A stretch of 64,000 nt of DNA, from assembly GCF_014647675.1 (NCBI RefSeq), contig NZ_BMPQ01000004.1, positions 329,732 through 393,731 of the forward strand, given 5' to 3'. This DNA comes from Streptomyces flaveus (GTDB taxonomy: Bacteria; Actinomycetota; Actinomycetes; Streptomycetales; Streptomycetaceae). A model generated the notes under the pieces. It saw nothing but the letters and a program-made list of their open reading frames with translations, searched no databases and was not told where the DNA came from. Made by a program: the position numbers and the translations under genes. Below are positions 32,087 through 40,552 of the stretch, one piece after another (the first letter of the stretch is position 1; each line of letters starts with the position of its first letter).

Positions 32087-32869
32087 ATGACTTCTGCGAC
32101 ACGACCGCGCGCCCACGGGCGCGCACTGACCGGCTCGCTGGCCGCATTCGGCTTAGCGGTTGGCATGATCATGACCAGCGGCGCCTCCCCGGCGAATGCC
32201 GCCACCTGGCCGACCCCCAACGGCAGCCAGGGGACCTCCTCCACCATCTCCGTGTCCGGGACCAAGGACTACGGCATGAAGCAGTTCTACGGCACCGGGG
32301 ACCTGGCCGGCGACGGCCAGGAGGAGGGCCAGGACCCGATCTTCAAGCTCGCGGCCGGCGCGACGCTGAAGAACGTCATCATCGGCGCGCCGGGCGCCGA
32401 CGGCATCCACTGCGAAGGCGACTGCACCCTGCAGAACGTGTGGTGGGCGGATGTCGGCGAGGACGCCGCGACCTTCCGTGGCGGCTCCACCTACAACGTG
32501 ATCGGTGGTGGCGCCAAGAAGGCCGCCGACAAGGTCTTCCAGCACAACGGCCCCGGCACGGTGAACATCTCCAACTTCGCCGTCAGCGAGTTCAAGACGC
32601 TGTACCGCTCCTGCGGCGACTGCTCCACGTCGTACACGCGCAAGGTGAACCTCAGCAACATCGAGGTGACCGGCACCGGGTCCACCGCGCGCCTGGTCGG
32701 CATCAACGTCAACCGCAATGACGTGGCGACGCTGCGGGGCATCACGATCCTCAACGACTCCGGCCGCAAGGTCATCCCCTGCCAGAAGTACAACAACAAC
32801 AGTGCCGTCGGCACGGGCCCCGACAGCACGAACTGCAAGTACAGCACCTCGGACATCACCTACAGGTAG
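32087..32869 (+). CDS. Secreted pectate lyase, family PL3 (TTA codon in signal peptide)
   Basis: A 260-residue exported pectate lyase. Signal peptide about 1-38 (cut ANA-ATW); catalytic beta-helix with PL3 landmarks IFKLAAGATLKNVIIGAPGA, DGIHCEGDCTLQNVWWADVG, EDAATFRG and KTLYRSCGDCSTSYTRKV. It cleaves low-methylesterified pectin with Ca2+. Codon 23 is TTA (32153-32155), so synthesis may depend on the bldA tRNA; the PL1 partner has none. A strong hairpin follows at 32903-32945, ending the two-gene unit. Confidence 0.9.
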   Translation: MTSATRPRAHGRALTGSLAAFGLAVGMIMTSGASPANAATWPTPNGSQGTSSTISVSGTKDYGMKQFYGTGDLAGDGQEEGQDPIFKLAAGATLKNVIIGAPGADGIHCEGDCTLQNVWWADVGEDAATFRGGSTYNVIGGGAKKAADKVFQHNGPGTVNISNFAVSEFKTLYRSCGDCSTSYTRKVNLSNIEVTGTGSTARLVGINVNRNDVATLRGITILNDSGRKVIPCQKYNNNSAVGTGPDSTNCKYSTSDITYR

Positions 32870-32902
32870 GCCCTGCCCGCAGACGGTCCTCCCACGGTGA
32901 AG

Positions 32903-32945
32903 GCGGCCGTACGAAGCGTCCCCGCACGGCGCTTCGTACGGCCGC
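32903..32945. terminator. Strong intrinsic-type hairpin after the pectate lyase genes
   Basis: GCGGCCGTACGAAGCG (32903-32918) pairs perfectly over 16 bp with CGCTTCGTACGGCCGC (32930-32945), loop 11 bases, 34 bp after the PL3 stop. No U-tract follows, as usual in Streptomyces. Confidence 0.8.
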
Positions 32946-33017
32946 TCCGGCGTGAGCAGGCCAGGAGATACGAACGAGCGCGGTCCCGGAACGCCCCGTA
33001 CGTGCCAGAATCGCACC

Positions 33018-35621
33018 GTGGATCGGGGGCTCCTCGAACGTGACCACGAGCTGGAGCGACTGGCTGCCGCCGCGCGGGACGCGGCGGATGGAGCCGGTTC
33101 GGTGGCGCTTGTCTTAGGAGAGGCCGGAATCGGCAAGTCGAGCCTGGTGAAGGCCATGCCGTGCGTGCTGCCCGCCGAGGCGCGCATCCTGGTGGGGGAG
33201 TGCGACGACCTCGCGACCCGGCGGCCACTGGGCCCTTTCCGCGACCTCGTCGGAAGCGTCGGTACCGAGCTGGCGCGGGCGCTCACACAGGGCGGTGACC
33301 GGGCCCGGGTGTACGACGCCCTGCGCGCGGAGCTGACCGCGGCCCCGCACCCCGCGGTCCTCGTCGTCGAGGACGTGCACTGGGCCGACGAGGCCTCGCT
33401 CGATGTGCTGCGGTTCCTCGTGCACCGGGTGGAACGGCTCCCGGCCGTCCTGGTGCTGACGTACCGGGACGACGAACTGGACCGCGCCCACCCCCTGCGC
33501 CACCTCCTCGGCCAGGTGTCCAGAGCCGAGCGAGTGCACCGCCTCCCGCTGTCCCGGCTCTCCGTCCAGGCCGTACACCGGCTCAGCGCGGCCAGCCGGC
33601 TGGACCCGGCGGAGGTGTACGCGGTGACTTCGGGCAACCCGTTCTTCGTCGCCGAGGTGCTGGCTGCCGGCGGCACGGGTGGCGTACCGCCGACCGTGGT
33701 CGACGCCGTACTGGCCCGGCTGCGCGGCCTCGACGACCGCACCCGGGACGTCCTGGAGCAGCTCGCCGTGGTGCCCTCCGCGGTCGAGCGCCCACTGGTC
33801 GACGCACTGCTCACGGACGGCGTGGCCGAGCTGGCGGCGGCAGAGCGGCGCGGAATGCTGACCGTGACCCCCGAACGGGCAGGTTTCCGCCACGAGTTGA
33901 TCCGCCGCGCCATCGCCGACTCGCTGCCCGCCGCGCGCCGTATCGAACTCAACCGGGCCGTGCTCGCCGCGCTCGTCGCAGCTCCCGACTCCGACCCCTC
34001 CCGTGTCGTCCACCACGCGGCGGAAGCGGGCGACCAGGAGGCGATCGTGCGGTACGGGCCCGACGCGGCACGCGACGCCGCCGAGGCGGGAGCGCACCGG
34101 GAAGCCGCGGCCCACCTGCGGCTCGTACTGCGGCAGCGTGACCGTTTCGGCTCGGCCGAACTGGCCGAATTACTCGAGCGGTACGCCGTCGAGAGCTACA
34201 CCATCGCGGACTCCGCGGCGGCCGTCAGCGCCGAGCGGGATGCGGTCGCGCTGCGCCGGTCCCTCGGTGACACCCGGGCGCTCGGTGCCGACCTGCGCTG
34301 GCTGTCCCGGATCCACTGGTGGGCCGGCGACGCCGACGAGGCGCAGCGTGCCGCGCGGGAGGCCATCGCCGTGGGCGAGGAGGCAGGCGACGACCGGCTG
34401 CTCGCCCTCGCCCTCAGCAACACCTCGCAGCTGCACATGCTCTCCGACCGCCACACCGAGGCCATCGACTTCGGTGAACGCGCCATCGCCCTGGCCCACC
34501 GCACCGACGACCCGGCAATTCTCGCGCACGCCCTCAACAACGTGGGCTCCGCACGCTGGCGGTCCGGCGACCCCCTCGGCCGCGCCCAGGTGGAGGAGAG
34601 CCTGAAGGTGGCGCTGGCGGCCGGCGAGATCGACCACGCCTGCCGCTCGTACGCCAACCTCATCTGGTCCCTCCTGGAAAACCTCCAGTACGCCGAGGCC
34701 GACCGCTTCCTGGCCCCGGCCATGGAACTGGCGGACCGGGCCGAACACCTCGGCTTCCTCAGCTACTTCCACGTCGAGCTGGCGTTGCGCCGGTTCGCCG
34801 CCGGAGCCTGGGACGACGCCGAGCAGCACGCCGAACTGGGAGCCCATGACTTCGTGCCCGCCCGCTGCCCCGCGCTGACCGTGCTCGCGCGGGTGCGCGT
34901 CCGGCGCGGCAGGAGCGGCGCCGGCGAACTGCTGGACCAGGCCCGGGAGATCGCCGTGCATACCCGTGAGCTACAGCGCATCGGACCGGTCGCGGCAGCC
35001 CGGGCCGAGGCCGCCTGGCTGCGTGGAGACCGGCCCGCAGTCGTGGACGCCGCCGCCGAAGCCTTTGAACAGGCGCGGGGACTGGCCGCCGTACCGTACC
35101 GGGCAGAGCTCGGATACTGGCTCACCAAGGCCGGACATCCCATCCCGCCCGACGGCTCGGACCATCCGTACGCCCTCCAGAGCGCCGGCCGATGGCGGGA
35201 GGCGGCGCGGGCCTGGCTGTCGGCCGGCTGCCCGTACGAACACGCCGCCGCGCTCGCCGAGAGCCCGGAACCGGAGGACAAGCTGGCCGCACTCTCCGCC
35301 CTGGACGCACTTGGCGCGCGGCCGCTTGCCCGTCTGATCCGTGGCGAGCTGCGCCGGATCGGTGTACGGCACATCCCGCGCGGCCCGCTCGCCGCGACCC
35401 GCGACAATCCCGCCGGTCTCACCGAGCGCCAGCTCCAGGTCATGCGGTTGCTCGCCCAGGGGCTCACCAACCACGAGATCGCCGAGCGGCTCGTGCTGTC
35501 GGTCCGTACCGTCGACAACCATGTCTCCGCCGTACTGGACAAACTGGGGGCCCGCACCCGGCGCGAGGTCTCCGCCCGTGCCACGGAACAGGGCCTGCTG
35601 CCCGGAAGCGCCGAGACGTAG
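33018..35621 (+). CDS. LAL-type (large ATP-binding LuxR) regulator with two TTA codons
   Basis: An 867-residue LAL regulator. Walker A VLGEAGIGKSSLVK (Lys40), Walker B AVLVVEDVHWADEASL and a STAND-type sensor region occupy about 1-330; TPR-like helices fill about 340-780; the C-terminal LuxR HTH (about 805-865) is LTERQLQVMRLLAQGLTNHE then IAERLVLSVRTVDNHVSAVL. It activates transcription after ligand/ATP binding. TTA codons at 33114 (codon 33, just before Walker A) and 34170 (codon 385) suggest bldA control. GTG 33018 is the likely start. The BBE oxidase gene 115 bp downstream is the nearest target candidate. Confidence 0.88.
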   Translation: MDRGLLERDHELERLAAAARDAADGAGSVALVLGEAGIGKSSLVKAMPCVLPAEARILVGECDDLATRRPLGPFRDLVGSVGTELARALTQGGDRARVYDALRAELTAAPHPAVLVVEDVHWADEASLDVLRFLVHRVERLPAVLVLTYRDDELDRAHPLRHLLGQVSRAERVHRLPLSRLSVQAVHRLSAASRLDPAEVYAVTSGNPFFVAEVLAAGGTGGVPPTVVDAVLARLRGLDDRTRDVLEQLAVVPSAVERPLVDALLTDGVAELAAAERRGMLTVTPERAGFRHELIRRAIADSLPAARRIELNRAVLAALVAAPDSDPSRVVHHAAEAGDQEAIVRYGPDAARDAAEAGAHREAAAHLRLVLRQRDRFGSAELAELLERYAVESYTIADSAAAVSAERDAVALRRSLGDTRALGADLRWLSRIHWWAGDADEAQRAAREAIAVGEEAGDDRLLALALSNTSQLHMLSDRHTEAIDFGERAIALAHRTDDPAILAHALNNVGSARWRSGDPLGRAQVEESLKVALAAGEIDHACRSYANLIWSLLENLQYAEADRFLAPAMELADRAEHLGFLSYFHVELALRRFAAGAWDDAEQHAELGAHDFVPARCPALTVLARVRVRRGRSGAGELLDQAREIAVHTRELQRIGPVAAARAEAAWLRGDRPAVVDAAAEAFEQARGLAAVPYRAELGYWLTKAGHPIPPDGSDHPYALQSAGRWREAARAWLSAGCPYEHAAALAESPEPEDKLAALSALDALGARPLARLIRGELRRIGVRHIPRGPLAATRDNPAGLTERQLQVMRLLAQGLTNHEIAERLVLSVRTVDNHVSAVLDKLGARTRREVSARATEQGLLPGSAET

Positions 35622-35736
35622 GTAGCCGCCGTCGCCGAGCTGGGTGGCGGTCACGGATATCCGCGTCCCGGGCATCGGACTAGAACATGCGGATCGGGCC
35701 CGTCGAAGGGCCCCGGACCCGGAACGGGGGACACGC

Positions 35737-37134
35737 ATGTCCATGACTCCGGCACAAGCAGCCCGTCAGGAACTCACCGGATTCGCAGGCCAGTTGGTAG
35801 GACCGGACGACTCCGGCTACGACGAGGCCCGCGCCGTCTACAACGCGATGATCGACCGGCGGCCCGCCCTCGTGGCGCGCTGCGGCGATACCAAGGACGT
35901 CTCACAGGCTGTCGGCTTCGCCCGCGACCACGGCCTCCCGCTCGCGGTGCGCGGCGGCGGGCACCATGGAGCGGGCCTGGGGACCTGCGACGACGGTGTG
36001 GTCGTCGATCTGTCCCCGCTCAAGGACATCGAGGTCGACCCGCGGGCCCGCACCGTCCGCGTCGGCGGCGGCTGTGTCTGGGGCGAAGTGGACCGCGCCA
36101 CCCACGAGCACGGTCTGGCCACCCCGAGCGGCATCATCTCCACGACCGGCGTCGGCGGTCTCACCCTGGGCGGCGGCCTCGGCCATCTCAGCCGTAAGTG
36201 CGGGCTGACCGTCGACAATCTCCTGGAGGCCGAACTCGTCCTGGCCGACGGCGCGCACGTGCGCGCGAGCGCGGACGAGAACACCGACCTGTACTGGGCG
36301 ATCCGCGGCGGCGGCGGAAACTTCGGCGTCGTCACCTCGTTCCTGTTCCGCCTGCACGAGGTGAGCACGATCGTCGCCGGGCCCACCTTCTGGCCCGTCG
36401 AACTCGGCGCCGAAGTCCTCACCGCCTACCGGGACTTCATCCCGCACGCGCCCCGCGACCTCAACGCCTTCTTCCTCTTCGGCTCCGTCCCGCCGGCCCC
36501 GCCGTTCCCCGAGGAACTGCACCTGCGGAAGATCGCCGGCGTCGTCTGGTACTACGCGGGCGAGGACACGGACGCGGCGGCACGGGTCATGGCACCGTTG
36601 CTCGACGTACTGCCCGCGCCCCTGCTGCACGCCCCCGCGCCGATGCCGCACCCCGCGATCCAGTCCGCGTTCGACGGCCTCTACCCGCCAGGCGACCAGT
36701 GGTACTGGCGCGCGGACTTCGTCAACGACATCCCCGGCGACGCGATCGGCCTGCACGCCAAGTTCGGCGCCGAACTGCCGACCTGGAAGTCGACGATGCA
36801 CCTGTACCCGATCGACGGCGCCGTCCACGACCTCGCACCGACGGACACCGCCTGGAGCTACCGCGACGCACGCTGGGCGTCCGTCTACGCGGGCGTGGAC
36901 TCCGACCCGGCGAACGCCGAGCACATCAAACAATGGACCGTCGACTACTTCGACGCCCTGCACCCGTTCTCGGCGGGCGGCGCCTACGTCAACATGATGA
37001 TGGACGAGGGCCAGGAACGCGTACGCGCGAGCTACCGCGACAACTACGCTCGTCTGGCCCGCGTGAAGGCCGACCGTGATCCGCGGAACCTGTTCCGGCT
37101 CAACCAGAACATCCAGCCGGCCACAGGCTCCTGA
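35737..37134 (+). CDS. BBE-type FAD-binding oxidoreductase
   Basis: A 465-residue berberine-bridge-enzyme/VAO-family flavoprotein. FAD domain: PLAVRGGGHHGAGLGTCDDG (His of the GGGHH loop is the usual covalent flavin site), VVVDLSPLKDIEVDPRARTV, GVGGLTLGGGLGHLSRKCGL then TVDNLLEAELVLADG and AIRGGGGNFGVVTSF. The C-terminal BBE segment is GGAYVNMMMDEGQERV ... NYARLARVKADRDPRNLFR. The second covalent Cys of bicovalent members is not evident. It oxidises alcohols, sugars or amines of secondary metabolism. ATG 35737 has GGGGGA upstream. Context: directly downstream of a LAL regulator. Confidence 0.88.
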   Translation: MSMTPAQAARQELTGFAGQLVGPDDSGYDEARAVYNAMIDRRPALVARCGDTKDVSQAVGFARDHGLPLAVRGGGHHGAGLGTCDDGVVVDLSPLKDIEVDPRARTVRVGGGCVWGEVDRATHEHGLATPSGIISTTGVGGLTLGGGLGHLSRKCGLTVDNLLEAELVLADGAHVRASADENTDLYWAIRGGGGNFGVVTSFLFRLHEVSTIVAGPTFWPVELGAEVLTAYRDFIPHAPRDLNAFFLFGSVPPAPPFPEELHLRKIAGVVWYYAGEDTDAAARVMAPLLDVLPAPLLHAPAPMPHPAIQSAFDGLYPPGDQWYWRADFVNDIPGDAIGLHAKFGAELPTWKSTMHLYPIDGAVHDLAPTDTAWSYRDARWASVYAGVDSDPANAEHIKQWTVDYFDALHPFSAGGAYVNMMMDEGQERVRASYRDNYARLARVKADRDPRNLFRLNQNIQPATGS

Positions 37135-37153
37135 CCAGCTGATCGGTGTGTCA

Positions 37154-37963
37154 TCACGGCTTGCGGGCCACGCCCCCGTAGACGTCCGTGGGCTCGGGCG
37201 ACGTCCCGGGCTCCGGGCGCCACAGGGGGCAGGACACGATGCCGGGCTCCAGGAGCTCAAGTCCCTCGTAGTACGCGGAGATCTGCTCGGGGCTGCGCAG
37301 TACGTACGGAATGGCGCCCGTGTCGTCGTAGCCCTGCTGGGCCTCCTTGAGTGCCGTGTCGGTGTCCGTGCTGTCGTAGTGCACGAAGTAGCTGCCCGAC
37401 GGAAGGGCGGCCTGGAGGCGGCGGACGATCGACTTGGCCTCCTCGTAGTCCTGGATGTGGCCGAGGATGCCCATGAGCATCAGCGCGACGGGCTTGCTGA
37501 AGTCCAGGATCTCGCCCGCCTGCGCGAGGATCTTCTCGGGCTCGTGCAGGTCCGCGTCGATGTAGTTGGTGACGCCCTCGGGGGTGCTGGTCAGCAGGGC
37601 CTGGGCGTGCCGGAGCACCAACGGGTCGTTGTCCACGTAGACGATGCGGGACTCGGGCGCCACGCGCTGGGCGACCTCGTGGGTGTTGTCGTACGAGGGC
37701 AGGCCCGTGCCGATGTCCAGGAACTGGCGGATGCCGAGTTCACCGGCCACGAAGGTCACCGTGCGGATCAGATAGTCACGGGAGGCGCGGGCCATCGTCT
37801 CGATGTTCGGCGCGGTCTCGCGGTAGGCGTCGCCCGCCACCCGGTCGATGTCGTAGTTGTCCTTGCCGCCCATCCAGTAGTTCCAGATACGGGCCGAATG
37901 CGGCACCGTGGTGTCGATCTTGGACAGAGGGTCCTGGTCGGGGGTGGACTGGGCTTCTGCCAT
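37154..37963 (-). CDS. DUF574-type SAM-dependent methyltransferase
   Basis: A 269-residue protein of the actinomycete DUF574 (Methyltransf_19) family: PHSARIWNYWMGGKDNYDID near the N-terminus, motif I FLDIGTGLPSYDNTHEVAQ, and VALMLMGILGHIQDYEEA. Streptomycetes carry dozens of these, often beside WhiJ-type regulators, but the methyl acceptor is unknown. ATG 37963 follows AGGAGAATTCTG. It converges with the BBE oxidase gene (19-bp gap), so it is not part of that unit. Confidence 0.87.
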   Translation of the reverse strand: MAEAQSTPDQDPLSKIDTTVPHSARIWNYWMGGKDNYDIDRVAGDAYRETAPNIETMARASRDYLIRTVTFVAGELGIRQFLDIGTGLPSYDNTHEVAQRVAPESRIVYVDNDPLVLRHAQALLTSTPEGVTNYIDADLHEPEKILAQAGEILDFSKPVALMLMGILGHIQDYEEAKSIVRRLQAALPSGSYFVHYDSTDTDTALKEAQQGYDDTGAIPYVLRSPEQISAYYEGLELLEPGIVSCPLWRPEPGTSPEPTDVYGGVARKP

Positions 37964-37997
37964 CAGAATTCTCCTGCCGTGCGTCACGGGTCTGTAC

Positions 37998-38513
37998 TCA
38001 ACCTACCGTCAACTTCCCTGTGCAACGCCCCAGTTGAAAAGGGGACGACGAGGCGGGCCCACGGACGGGAGGGCTGAGGCCGCTGACGTCCACGGTGACG
38101 ACGGGGACGTGCCGGGTGAGGGTGCGGAAGGCCCGTTCGTACGCGCTGGTCGCCTCGGCGCTTTCCGCGTCCCGGATTTGTGGGGACGTCAGGTGTACGA
38201 GGGCGCCGTCGCGTTCGGCGACCGCCTCGGCGAAGTCGAGGGCCTGGATCCAGGTCACCCGGGAGTGTCCTCGGCGCAGCGGCCCGTAGACGAGTTCGTG
38301 GATGATGCTGCCGTCGACGGCCAACAGGCCCGGTGCGGCGAGCAGTTCACGGTACGGGCGGGTCGGGTCCACCTGCTGCAGCTGTTCCCGTGCGCGTCTG
38401 ATGAGGAACCCGTGGCGGGCGAGTTCGCTGAGCAGACCGCTCCTGCCGATGTCGTCAGGGCCTTCGAGGACCAGCGTTCGGCACTGGGCGACGGCCTGAT
38501 GGAGCGTGTGCAT
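37998..38513 (-). CDS. Nucleotide kinase-like protein with degenerate P-loop
   Basis: A 171-residue protein resembling thymidylate/dNMP kinase-type P-loop proteins. LVLEGPDDIGRSGLLSELAR aligns with the Walker A of those kinases, but the key Lys is Arg and the glycine pattern is loose. The middle LLAVDGSIIHELVYGPLRRG and SRVTWIQALDFAEAVAERDG fits the lid/NMP-binding region of the family, and ALVHLTSP a Walker B strand. It may therefore bind rather than phosphorylate nucleotides, or be a divergent phage-like kinase. The family is common in streptomycetes without a defined role. Start ATG 38513; it precedes the DUF574 gene on the same strand. Confidence 0.6.
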   Translation of the reverse strand: MHTLHQAVAQCRTLVLEGPDDIGRSGLLSELARHGFLIRRAREQLQQVDPTRPYRELLAAPGLLAVDGSIIHELVYGPLRRGHSRVTWIQALDFAEAVAERDGALVHLTSPQIRDAESAEATSAYERAFRTLTRHVPVVTVDVSGLSPPVRGPASSSPFQLGRCTGKLTVG

Positions 38514-38599
38514 ACCACTCCCTCCGGACGACCGACTTCCTCAGTGTGGCCGGGCAACCCGCACGAGGGGAGTCCGCGTGCGGGTTTTCCCGTGATGCC

Positions 38600-38845
38600 T
38601 CAGGCGACCAGGAAGTCCGCCTTGCCGGACTTCGCGCCCTCCAGGAACGTCAGCATCTCGTCCCGGGTGTAAACCAGCGCGGGACCCTCCGGGTCCGTGG
38701 ACTGGCGGACGGCGACGCTGCCGTCGGGCAGCCGCTTGGCCTCGACGCAGCTCCCGCCGTTCGTACCGCTCCAGGGCTTGTGCCAGCCCTCGGTGCCCAG
38801 GTCGGTGGCCGGCATGCCGCTGTAGATGGGGCCTTTGGAATTCAT
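38600..38845 (-). CDS. DUF397 protein (WhiJ-module small partner)
   Basis: An 81-residue DUF397 protein: GWHKPWSGTNGGSCVEAKRL then VAVRQSTDPEGPALVYTRDE and FLEGAKSGKADF. DUF397 proteins accompany WhiJ/Scr1-type helix-turn-helix regulators and modulate them, in a toxin-antitoxin-like or developmental switch. The ATG at 38845 overlaps the regulator's stop codon by four bases (ATGA), so translation is coupled. No DNA-binding motif of its own is seen. Confidence 0.9.
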   Translation of the reverse strand: MNSKGPIYSGMPATDLGTEGWHKPWSGTNGGSCVEAKRLPDGSVAVRQSTDPEGPALVYTRDEMLTFLEGAKSGKADFLVA

Positions 38846-39714
38846 TCGTCCAACTCCTTGCGCAGTTCACCCAGGATGGCCCTGGTCCTAGCGACCGGTT
38901 CCGCCTGCACGGACATCCGGTCCATTACCTCGAGATACGAGACGACGTCGGCGGGCTGATCGACATAGACCGCGCCGGCGAGGCTTTCGGTGTAGACGAC
39001 GTCGGGAAGCTCGGAGAAACCGAAACGGAAGTAGTGGAACGGGCCGTAGGCGCCGGGATGCGCTCCTGTGTCGAGACCGATGATCTGGATCCGGACCTTC
39101 GGCAGGTCCAAGGCCTCGTCCAGCCGGTCGATCTGAGCCCGCATCACCTCGCGTCCGCCCACCGGGCGGCGCAGCACCGACTCTTCCAGGATGGCCCAGA
39201 TGGCGGGCGAATCCGGCTTGGCGAGGAGGTCCTGGCGCTTGAGGCGCAGCGTGACCCGGCGCTCTATGTCCTCCTTCGACTCGTTGGGAAACCCCACCCG
39301 CATCAGTGCGGTGGCGTAGTCGTGGGTCTGCAGCAGGCCCGGTACGTAGTGGGGTTCGTAGAGACGGATGACGCTGGCTTCGCTCTCCAGGCTCACGTAG
39401 GCGCTGAACCACTCGGGCAGTACGTCGCGGTACTTGTACCACCAGCCGGGCTGGTTGGCCTCCCTGGCCAGGGCGAGGAAGTCGTCGATCTCCGCCGCCG
39501 GAACTCCGTAGGTGAGCAGCAACTCCTTTACGTACGGGATACGAAGACCGACCTCGGCCTTCTCGATCCGCCGGACCGTCAGAGGGGTCACCTCGATGGC
39601 CCGTGCCGCGTCCTCGAACGACACTCCGGCCTGTTCCCGCAGCTGCCGAAGCCGCTTGCCGAGAACCATCCGCAGGACCGTCGGCGCGTTGCCGCCAGAG
39701 CGGTTGTCGCTCAC
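38842..39714 (-). CDS. Scr1/WhiJ-type helix-turn-helix regulator
   Basis: A 290-residue regulator. XRE-type helix-turn-helix at about 18-72: LGKRLRQLREQAGVSFEDAA then IEVTPLTVRRIEKAEVGLRI. The C-terminal effector domain (about 100-285) of the Scr1/DUF5753 type contains LYEPHYVPGLLQTHDYATAL and SGG-like variable loops. WhiJ-like proteins repress developmental genes. Start GTG 39714 with GGGAGGGTGGAC is preferred over GTG 39720, which touches the ribosome-binding site. A perfect 19-bp palindrome at 39791-39809 in the divergent promoter is the likely operator. Confidence 0.88.
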   Translation of the reverse strand: MSDNRSGGNAPTVLRMVLGKRLRQLREQAGVSFEDAARAIEVTPLTVRRIEKAEVGLRIPYVKELLLTYGVPAAEIDDFLALAREANQPGWWYKYRDVLPEWFSAYVSLESEASVIRLYEPHYVPGLLQTHDYATALMRVGFPNESKEDIERRVTLRLKRQDLLAKPDSPAIWAILEESVLRRPVGGREVMRAQIDRLDEALDLPKVRIQIIGLDTGAHPGAYGPFHYFRFGFSELPDVVYTESLAGAVYVDQPADVVSYLEVMDRMSVQAEPVARTRAILGELRKELDE

Positions 39715-39790
39715 GTCCACCCTCCCGGAACGGCCGTCACAGCGAGCAGTGTGCCACGACGGCGCAGACAGAGACAGGGTGATGCGGATA

Positions 39791-39809
39791 GTTCTGAAAT
39801 TATCAGAAC
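39791..39809. promoter_or_regulatory. 19-bp palindrome GTTCTGA-N5-TCAGAAC
   Basis: GTTCTGA-AATTA-TCAGAAC is a perfect 7-5-7 inverted repeat in A+T-rich DNA, 77 bp upstream of the WhiJ-like regulator start and 150 bp upstream of the divergent ATPase gene. It is the strongest operator-like sequence in this module. Confidence 0.65.
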
Positions 39810-39958
39810 GCGTGTTGCGGGCTGTATGTGCAGACCGTCATAGTGATCGAGTGACCTGTCGCACAGTCAGCGGCGACGGCGGTCAACCGTGCTCGGTCGC
39901 ATGGGAGTTGATCGCCCGGCAGGTACGGGGATGCCGCGCACCGTGATGCGAGACCTGG

Positions 39959-40552
39959 ATGGCCATCGTGACCGACGGACAATCAAGGAGTCCGGCCCAG
40001 GGCCCCGCCGGGGCCGACAAGGTGCTGGCCGCCACCCTGCAGGACACCGGCTATTTGTACCCGTCACTCGCGTTCCAGGTCGGTGAACCGGTCCGCCGTC
40101 AGGGCATCGCCCCCACTGAGGTCGTCCCGGTCGTGGTCAGCGAACCTCCCGGCCTCCTGCGCACCGAAGTCCCCGCCCAGCCGTCGCGCGCCTGTGCCGT
40201 GCGGCGCGCCGTCGCCGCGCACCTCACCTCCCTGCCACTGACGCCGGAGCAGCTCGACAACGCCGTCCTCGCGACGGGCGAGCTGTTCGCCAACGCCGTC
40301 AGACACGGGAGTTCCGATTCCGGCGACACCATCACCGTCATCGTCGAGCGCACCGGCCACGACGTACGCGTGACGGTCGCCGACCACTCGCCGGCCATGC
40401 CGCGGCTCTCTGCGGCGGACGTGGCCGAGGAGTCCGGACGCGGACTCACCCTCGTGGCCGCACTGTCCGACGACTGGGGCATCGCACTGCCTGCCCCCGG
40501 CAGCACGGGCAAGAGCGTGTGGTTCACGCTGACGCTTCGGGAGCCCTCATGA
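39959..40552 (+). CDS. RsbW-like ATP-binding regulatory protein (HATPase_c)
   Basis: A 197-residue protein with a C-terminal GHKL ATPase domain (about 75-195) of the anti-sigma serine kinase type: LDNAVLATGELFANAVRHGS (N-box), VRVTVADHSPAMPRLS and EESGRGLTLVAALSDDWG (G-box). The N-terminal 65 residues are non-conserved. These ATPases are the standard partners of WhiJ-like regulators in streptomycetes. ATG 39959 has only a weak ribosome-binding site; GTG 39968 is an alternative. Its stop overlaps the next gene by four bases (ATGA). Confidence 0.85.
   Translation: MAIVTDGQSRSPAQGPAGADKVLAATLQDTGYLYPSLAFQVGEPVRRQGIAPTEVVPVVVSEPPGLLRTEVPAQPSRACAVRRAVAAHLTSLPLTPEQLDNAVLATGELFANAVRHGSSDSGDTITVIVERTGHDVRVTVADHSPAMPRLSAADVAEESGRGLTLVAALSDDWGIALPAPGSTGKSVWFTLTLREPS

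Noticed and set aside
30856..32721. Long forward frame (621 codons) across both pectate lyases
   Set aside because: It is the +1-shifted shadow of the two lyase genes. The translated sequence is Arg/Gln/His repeats without any domain, while the lyase frames show signal peptides and catalytic motifs.
32153..33952. Long reverse frame (599 codons) opposite PL3 and the LAL gene
   Set aside because: Ser/Arg-rich low-complexity product, typical of high-G+C antisense frames. It would cover the strong terminator at 32903.
35622..35736. Extended upstream start for the BBE oxidase
   Set aside because: An in-frame extension of 31 residues exists, but it is low-complexity Arg/Pro sequence and the ribosome-binding site GGGGGA fits ATG 35737.
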